The notes under the pieces were generated by a model. It did no database searches. It saw only the letters and a list, made by a program, of their open reading frames with translations, and was not told the DNA's origin. From positions 186,001 to 250,000 of the forward strand of contig FMXS01000004.1 in assembly GCA_900104495.1 (NCBI GenBank): DNA of 64,000 nucleotides, written 5' to 3'. Positions 60,253 through 64,000 of the stretch are shown one piece after another. The stretch's first letter is position 1, and each line of letters opens with the position of its first letter. Both the position numbers and the translations under genes were made by a program. The DNA comes from Ruminococcaceae bacterium FB2012. GTDB taxonomy: Bacteria > Bacillota > Clostridia > Oscillospirales > Ruminococcaceae.

Positions 60253-61080
60253 TTAAATCAATAGTCTCGGGTCAAATATTGCTCTTTCACTGCCGCTGCT
60301 TTTTATAATTCCTGCCGCACATTTAAGTTCCTTTATCTGTCCGCTGTCGTTTGAAATCGTTATACGTCCGCGTAGAGTTACCGGGATGACCGATGCACCC
60401 GCAACGGTGGAACAGGGTATCAGATGAAACCCTGTAATGGGATATTTCCCCGGGTCATCAAGGTCAAAATGATAGTAGATCTTGCTGCTGGAGAAGATAA
60501 CCACCGGCTCACCGCTGAAGTTGTCGATCAGTCTGTTACCTGTATCGCTGACGGCAGGCATCTCGGCTGAAAAATCTCCGCAGACAAATGCTGCACGGTA
60601 GCTTTCATTCTTGACTGCGGAAATGAACATCAGCTTTTCGTACAGCGTGATAAGCAGATAAGCCGCTGCGGTGCAGAGTATCAGCAGCCAGAGTGGGACA
60701 TCGAAGTAAACGGTGAAATTCCCCGCACAGATAAACCCTGCCCCGAAGAATTCCCATAGAAGCATACATATCCCGCCGAAAGCAATGTTGACGGCAATAT
60801 ACGCAGCCGAGTATGTGAAAAGCCGTTTCTCAAGCCTAAGCCCGAAAGCCAACTTGACAATTAACGTTACCGAAAATATCTTTGCCAGTATGATAAGCAG
60901 AGATTCCGCGTAATTCTGAGGCTTCAGAATAATAAGCAGGGAAGATGCTGCCGCAGGTATAAGACACAATAACTTGTTTTTTCGCCTTAGTCTTGTATGT
61001 ACTGTCAGCGAAAGGAGCTTGATAAATATCAGCGTCAGCATCACATTGCTGAATATCAGTATATCGAGATATATCTTCAT
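60253..61080 (-). CDS. spoIIGA: Sigma-E processing peptidase SpoIIGA
   Basis: A 275-residue membrane aspartic protease that cuts pro-SigE. ATG at 61080 with GGGGTGAG upstream is chosen because the product starts MKIYLDILIFSNVML, the family start, while the longer frame adds unrelated residues overlapping the aminopeptidase end. Five membrane helices fill residues 1-150; the protease motif AVSDTGNRLID places the catalytic Asp near residue 178. Activation normally requires SpoIIR made in the forespore. Confidence 0.92.
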   Translation of the reverse strand: MKIYLDILIFSNVMLTLIFIKLLSLTVHTRLRRKNKLLCLIPAAASSLLIILKPQNYAESLLIILAKIFSVTLIVKLAFGLRLEKRLFTYSAAYIAVNIAFGGICMLLWEFFGAGFICAGNFTVYFDVPLWLLILCTAAAYLLITLYEKLMFISAVKNESYRAAFVCGDFSAEMPAVSDTGNRLIDNFSGEPVVIFSSSKIYYHFDLDDPGKYPITGFHLIPCSTVAGASVIPVTLRGRITISNDSGQIKELKCAAGIIKSSGSERAIFDPRLLI

Positions 61081-61099
61081 TTGCTCACCCCGCTTTATC

Positions 61100-61134
61100 A
61101 TTATAGCCTCCGCAGGTATATAATTTTGTCGTAA
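61100..61134 (-). promoter_or_regulatory. spoIIGA-sigE promoter with a Spo0A-box-like site
   Basis: On the minus strand TATAAT (61100-61105) lacks a good -35 at 17 bases. A TTTTGTCGTAA (61124-61134, plus strand), close to the Spo0A box core TTGTCGAA, lies at the expected -35 area. In Bacillus spoIIG, Spo0A boxes overlap the -35 of a sigma-A promoter. Confidence 0.5.
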
Positions 61135-61137
61135 AAA

Positions 61138-61168
61138 ATAAGGCACCGCATAAAATGCGATGCCTTTG
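61138..61168 (-). terminator. Terminator of the aminopeptidase operon
   Basis: On the minus strand AAGGCATCGCAT pairs with ATGCGGTGCCTT (one mismatch), then a run of Ts. Confidence 0.8.
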
Positions 61169-61183
61169 TTTGTTGTATTGTTA

Positions 61184-62590
61184 TCAATCGGCAAAGAAGA
61201 CCGAGAAGGCTTTATATGCCATATAGATGTCGAGTTTTGCAGTTATCTCAAAAGGAGCGTGCATACAGAGCACGGGAACTCCCACGTCGATAACGTCCAT
61301 ATCGAGATTGGCGATAAACTGTGCTACCGTTCCGCCGCCGCCGAGATCGACTTTTCCGAGTTCGCCTGTCTGCCAGAGAACGTCGTTGTCGTCAAACAGC
61401 TTTCTGATCCTGCCCACAAATTCAGCGGAAGCATCCGAGGTTCCGGACTTGCCCCTTGCGCCGGTGAATTTTGTTGCTACAACGCCGTAGTTGAGCTTTG
61501 AGGCGTTCATATTCTCGGTCACGTCGGAGAATGTGGGGTCAACGCCGGAGTTAACATCCGCCGAAAGGCACTCCGAAGCGGAGATGACATTGTGGCCGCA
61601 AAGGCCGTAGGCTCTTGCCAGATCGTCAATGAAGTATTTCAGATAGGAACTGTTAAGGCCGGTGTTTCCGTCGCTGCCGGTCTCTTCCTTGTCAGTAAGG
61701 ATAGTCAGACAGGTGTGGGCAGGCTTTTTGACATCGAGGATCGCTTCAAGAGCCGTGTAAGCGCAGGAACTGTCGTCCTGGCCGTAAGCGCCGATCATAC
61801 TTCTGTCGAAGCCAACGTCCTTGGCTTTGAACTGCGGTACTGCTTCAAGCTCCGCCGACATGAAATCGTCCTCGACAATGCCGTATTTTTCGTTGAGTAT
61901 CTTCATAATGTTGAGCTTGACCTTCTTGGAGACCTTGTCATCCTTAAAGGGCATGGATCCGATCAGAATGTTGAGCTCCTCGCCTTTGATAAGCTCTGCG
62001 GGAGTACGTTTCATCTGCTGCTGAGCAAGGTGCGGGAGCAGGTCGGTCACGCAGAAAACGGGGTCCTTTTCATCCTCACCGATGTTGACGTTCTCGCATT
62101 CGCCGTTGCCTTTGACAATGACTCCGTGAAGCGCCAGCGGGATAGTCGCCCACTGATACTTCTTGATGCCGCCGTAGTAATGGGTCTTGAAAAGAGCAAA
62201 TTCCAGTTCTTCATAGAGCGGGTTCTGCTTCAGATCAAGACGGGGAGAGTCAATGTGGGCGGCGGCCAGTCTTACGCCCTTGTCCAGGGAAAGTGAGCCC
62301 ATAACGCCGAGAATGATCGCTTTTCCGCGGTTGACAAAATAGAACTTATCGCCCGCCTTGTATTTCTTGCCGCGTTCAAACTCTTCAAAGCCCGCTTCTT
62401 TGGCGCGCTTTACAGCCTCAATAACAGCTTCGCGCTCAGTCTTTGCGGCGTCAAGGTACTTCTTGTAGCCCTCACAGAATTTATTGCCGGCTTTGATCTC
62501 CTTGTCGGAGACCGTAAGTCCTCCGTGCTTATGATCGGACAGCAGCTTTTCGGCAAGCTGTTCGCCATCTGTTTTTTTCTTGTCAGCCAT
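61184..62590 (-). CDS. M18-family aminopeptidase
   Basis: A 468-residue zinc aminopeptidase removing N-terminal residues from peptides in the cytoplasm. AAAHIDSPRLDLKQNPLYEE (metal and substrate His/Asp), TDKEETGSDG with the catalytic Glu pair, SVDVNSGVDP-like SADVNSGVDP and LGKVDLGGGGTVAQF are M18 landmarks. GAGGAGG precedes the ATG. Third gene of a minus-strand group (coaE, transglycosylase, aminopeptidase) with short overlaps. Confidence 0.93.
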   Translation of the reverse strand: MADKKKTDGEQLAEKLLSDHKHGGLTVSDKEIKAGNKFCEGYKKYLDAAKTEREAVIEAVKRAKEAGFEEFERGKKYKAGDKFYFVNRGKAIILGVMGSLSLDKGVRLAAAHIDSPRLDLKQNPLYEELEFALFKTHYYGGIKKYQWATIPLALHGVIVKGNGECENVNIGEDEKDPVFCVTDLLPHLAQQQMKRTPAELIKGEELNILIGSMPFKDDKVSKKVKLNIMKILNEKYGIVEDDFMSAELEAVPQFKAKDVGFDRSMIGAYGQDDSSCAYTALEAILDVKKPAHTCLTILTDKEETGSDGNTGLNSSYLKYFIDDLARAYGLCGHNVISASECLSADVNSGVDPTFSDVTENMNASKLNYGVVATKFTGARGKSGTSDASAEFVGRIRKLFDDNDVLWQTGELGKVDLGGGGTVAQFIANLDMDVIDVGVPVLCMHAPFEITAKLDIYMAYKAFSVFFAD

Positions 62591-63248
62591 TTTTAAAATC
62601 CTCCTCTAATTTTTCTTTGTATTTATTATACGCATTCATTACCTTATATATGTAATTGGCGGTAACATCCGAGGGAACATCCTCAAGTCGGAAATTATCG
62701 GGATCCACTGTGCCGTCGTTTATCCATGTATCGACAGCATTCATTCCGCCGTGATAGGCCGCCGCCGTAAGTTCGTAGGAATGGTCGAATTTTTCATACA
62801 GGAATTTCAGCATAAAGGTACCGTACTGGATATTCAGTTCCGGGTCATACATTTCGTCGAAGGTGTGGGGACGTTCGTCGCCCATACGGAACTTGACCCA
62901 ATCGTACGCTTCTTCCATAAGCTGCATCAGTCCGCGGGCGCCTACGTTTGAGGTAGCATCGGGATTGAAATGGCTCTCGGTGTTGATGATCGCAAAAATG
63001 AACCTCGGGTCCATTTCGTACTCCTTGGAGTATTTCAGCACATATTCCTCGTAGTCGGTGGTCATGAACACATTGGGGCCGTAATCTTGTATCTTCTCCG
63101 AGATCTTGTCCCGGAAAATAAATGCAAGTACAACGATGATCGCAAGTATAAGCGAAACGATTATTATGACAGCCGAATTGCCGGATGATTTTTTCTTTTT
63201 CCTGCTTCTTGATTTTCCTTTTGTCTTCTTTTTAGTGTTTGCAGCCAT
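62583..63248 (-). CDS. Lytic transglycosylase (SLT domain)
   Basis: A 221-residue exported wall enzyme. A very basic N-terminus precedes one membrane anchor (AVIIIVSLILAIIVVLAFIF, about residues 25-45). The SLT domain starts near residue 75 with IFAIINTESHFNPDA, supplying the catalytic Glu, and continues with VGARGLMQLMEEAYDW and AAYHGGMNAVDTWI. It cleaves glycan strands forming anhydro-muramic ends. Its ends overlap coaE (17 bases) and the aminopeptidase (8 bases). Confidence 0.92.
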   Translation of the reverse strand: MAANTKKKTKGKSRSRKKKKSSGNSAVIIIVSLILAIIVVLAFIFRDKISEKIQDYGPNVFMTTDYEEYVLKYSKEYEMDPRFIFAIINTESHFNPDATSNVGARGLMQLMEEAYDWVKFRMGDERPHTFDEMYDPELNIQYGTFMLKFLYEKFDHSYELTAAAYHGGMNAVDTWINDGTVDPDNFRLEDVPSDVTANYIYKVMNAYNKYKEKLEEDFKNG

Positions 63249-63855
63249 ATAGCATTTCCTTTAACCTTGACGACAGAAAATCCGCAGCCCTGCAAAGGCT
63301 GTCGGTCCCGCCGCCGTTTTCTATAATAATATCGGAGTTGGTAATAAAAAAGCTCTCGCTCTTTTGTGCTTTGATCCTTGTCATTGCCTGTTCGGCAGTC
63401 AGCCCGTCGCGCTTCATGATACGATCGCGCCGTACTTCCTCCCTTGCAACGCAGGAAACAACAGTATTACACAGCTTGTAAGCCCCGGATTCAAACAGCG
63501 TCGGAGCATCGAGGACTATTACACGGAAACCGTTGTCAACGGCGCTGTTTATAAGCGTTTTTATCTCGGAAAGGATGAACGGGAATATCAGCCTGTCAAG
63601 CAGCGACAGCTTTTCCTGGTCGCTGAATACTATTGCCCCCAGCGCTTTTCTGTCAAGATGAAGGGCCTCGTCAAAGCAGGAAGGGAAGTGTTCGCGCAGT
63701 TTTTTACAGCACTCGCTGCCGTCCCGGGTGACGTTTCGGCTCACTTTATCGCAGTCGATAACGAAAAATCCGTTGTCCGACAGAAACACGCTGAGACTGC
63801 TTTTTCCGCTGCCTGTCTGGCCAGTAAGCCCGACGGTCATATAATTGTTTTTCAA
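63232..63855 (-). CDS. coaE: Dephospho-CoA kinase
   Basis: A 207-residue P-loop kinase for the last step of coenzyme A synthesis. P-loop GLTGQTGSGKS, the DCDKVSRNVTRDG acceptor-binding segment, VLDAPTLFESG and MKRDGLTAEQAMTRIKAQ (LID) are typical. TTG at 63855 has AGGTGAT at the right distance and overlaps the upstream stop (TTGA); the ATG at 63840 fits the family's usual start but lacks its own ribosome site. Confidence 0.92.
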   Translation of the reverse strand: MKNNYMTVGLTGQTGSGKSSLSVFLSDNGFFVIDCDKVSRNVTRDGSECCKKLREHFPSCFDEALHLDRKALGAIVFSDQEKLSLLDRLIFPFILSEIKTLINSAVDNGFRVIVLDAPTLFESGAYKLCNTVVSCVAREEVRRDRIMKRDGLTAEQAMTRIKAQKSESFFITNSDIIIENGGGTDSLCRAADFLSSRLKEMLYGCKH

Positions 63856-64000
63856 AGCTTTATCACCTGGAACCCGGCTGCTCTCAGCAGCCTGTTATAT
63901 ACCGCAAGCCCTACTCCGGTCTTTTTGGGGCATCTTGCGAAGACTTTTTTGATATTCAGTTCGTCAAGCTGTCTGAGCACATCAAAGAGCTTTTGCGCCT
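63852..64000 (-). CDS. C-terminus of threonylcarbamoyl-AMP synthase (TsaC/Sua5), partial
   Basis: The minus strand encodes about 48 residues ending at 63852, with FDVLRQLDELNIKKVFAR and GVGLAVYNRLLRAAG, the typical end of the Sua5-type enzymes that make the precursor of tRNA t6A37. The rest lies beyond the window. Its stop overlaps the coaE start, so it is probably the upstream gene in the same operon. Confidence 0.75.
   Translation of the reverse strand, partial: AQKLFDVLRQLDELNIKKVFARCPKKTGVGLAVYNRLLRAAGFQVIKL

Noticed and set aside
1..64000. tRNA, rRNA, insertion sequence, phage, defence or CRISPR loci
   Set aside because: No cloverleaf, rRNA core, transposase, integrase, cas or restriction-modification motif was found on reading both strands; all long frames are housekeeping or membrane proteins.

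Overview
The window looks like a core chromosomal segment of a spore-forming, low-GC-lineage Firmicute of moderate GC content. It is most likely a Ruminococcus-like member of the Oscillospiraceae (Clostridia). This is inferred from gene content and order: hprK-php-murB-rapZ-whiA-dnaE, spoIIGA-sigE, cdaA-cdaR, rpsO-pnp, a DUF5685 protein next to a J-domain protein, and a DUF3343 protein next to a class V aminotransferase. No rRNA, tRNA, CRISPR array, insertion sequence or prophage gene was seen. Genes are tightly packed, often with 4-base start/stop overlaps. Many intergenic regions carry near-consensus sigma-A promoters with exactly 17 bases between -35 and -10.

Region 1 (1-8.2 kb) holds envelope and housekeeping genes: a large secreted protein, a PdaA-type polysaccharide deacetylase lipoprotein, the PcrA/UvrD helicase, a VanY-like protein with an altered catalytic motif, an acetyl-esterase-like hydrolase and a PAP2 phosphatase. 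Region 2 (8.4-15.5 kb) has a heterodimeric ABC exporter with one degenerate ATP site, a DHHW lipoprotein, a Nudix hydrolase and pyrK-pyrD. Region 3 (15.6-25.8 kb) has a DUF3343/cysteine-desulfurase-like pair split by a strong hairpin, the c-di-AMP genes cdaA-cdaR with an FAD oxidoreductase, a possible structured RNA, the DUF5685/J-domain pair, two membrane proteins and an AlkD-like protein.

Region 4 (25.9-36.8 kb) has two adjacent zinc-ribbon membrane proteins, one of which is a PASTA pseudokinase lacking the catalytic residues. It continues with pfkA, a tetrahydrofolate riboswitch controlling folT-folC, proC, a SpoIIM-like protein, a DUF624 protein, a membrane-anchored MerR regulator with a 19-base-spacer promoter, and ahcY. 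Region 5 (36.8-55.9 kb) has a CmpB-like membrane protein, an IspD/TarI cytidylyltransferase, a long PRPP synthetase, murD, a GNAT protein, an 'aluminium resistance' PLP enzyme, the hprK-to-dnaE run, a two-subunit M16 peptidase pair, lgt and folD. Region 6 (55.9-64 kb) has rpsO and pnp with structured leaders, a third zinc-ribbon membrane protein, and on the minus strand sigE, spoIIGA, an M18 aminopeptidase, a lytic transglycosylase, coaE and the end of a tsaC/sua5 gene.

The main themes are cell-wall synthesis and remodelling (pdaA, VanY-like, murD, murB, lytic transglycosylase), sporulation (spoIIGA-sigE, pdaA, SpoIIM-like), folate/one-carbon metabolism (folT, folC, folD, ahcY) and RNA-level control (riboswitch, rpsO and pnp leaders, hairpins that cover ribosome binding sites). 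All functions are assigned by reading motifs and family resemblance; no database search was run.
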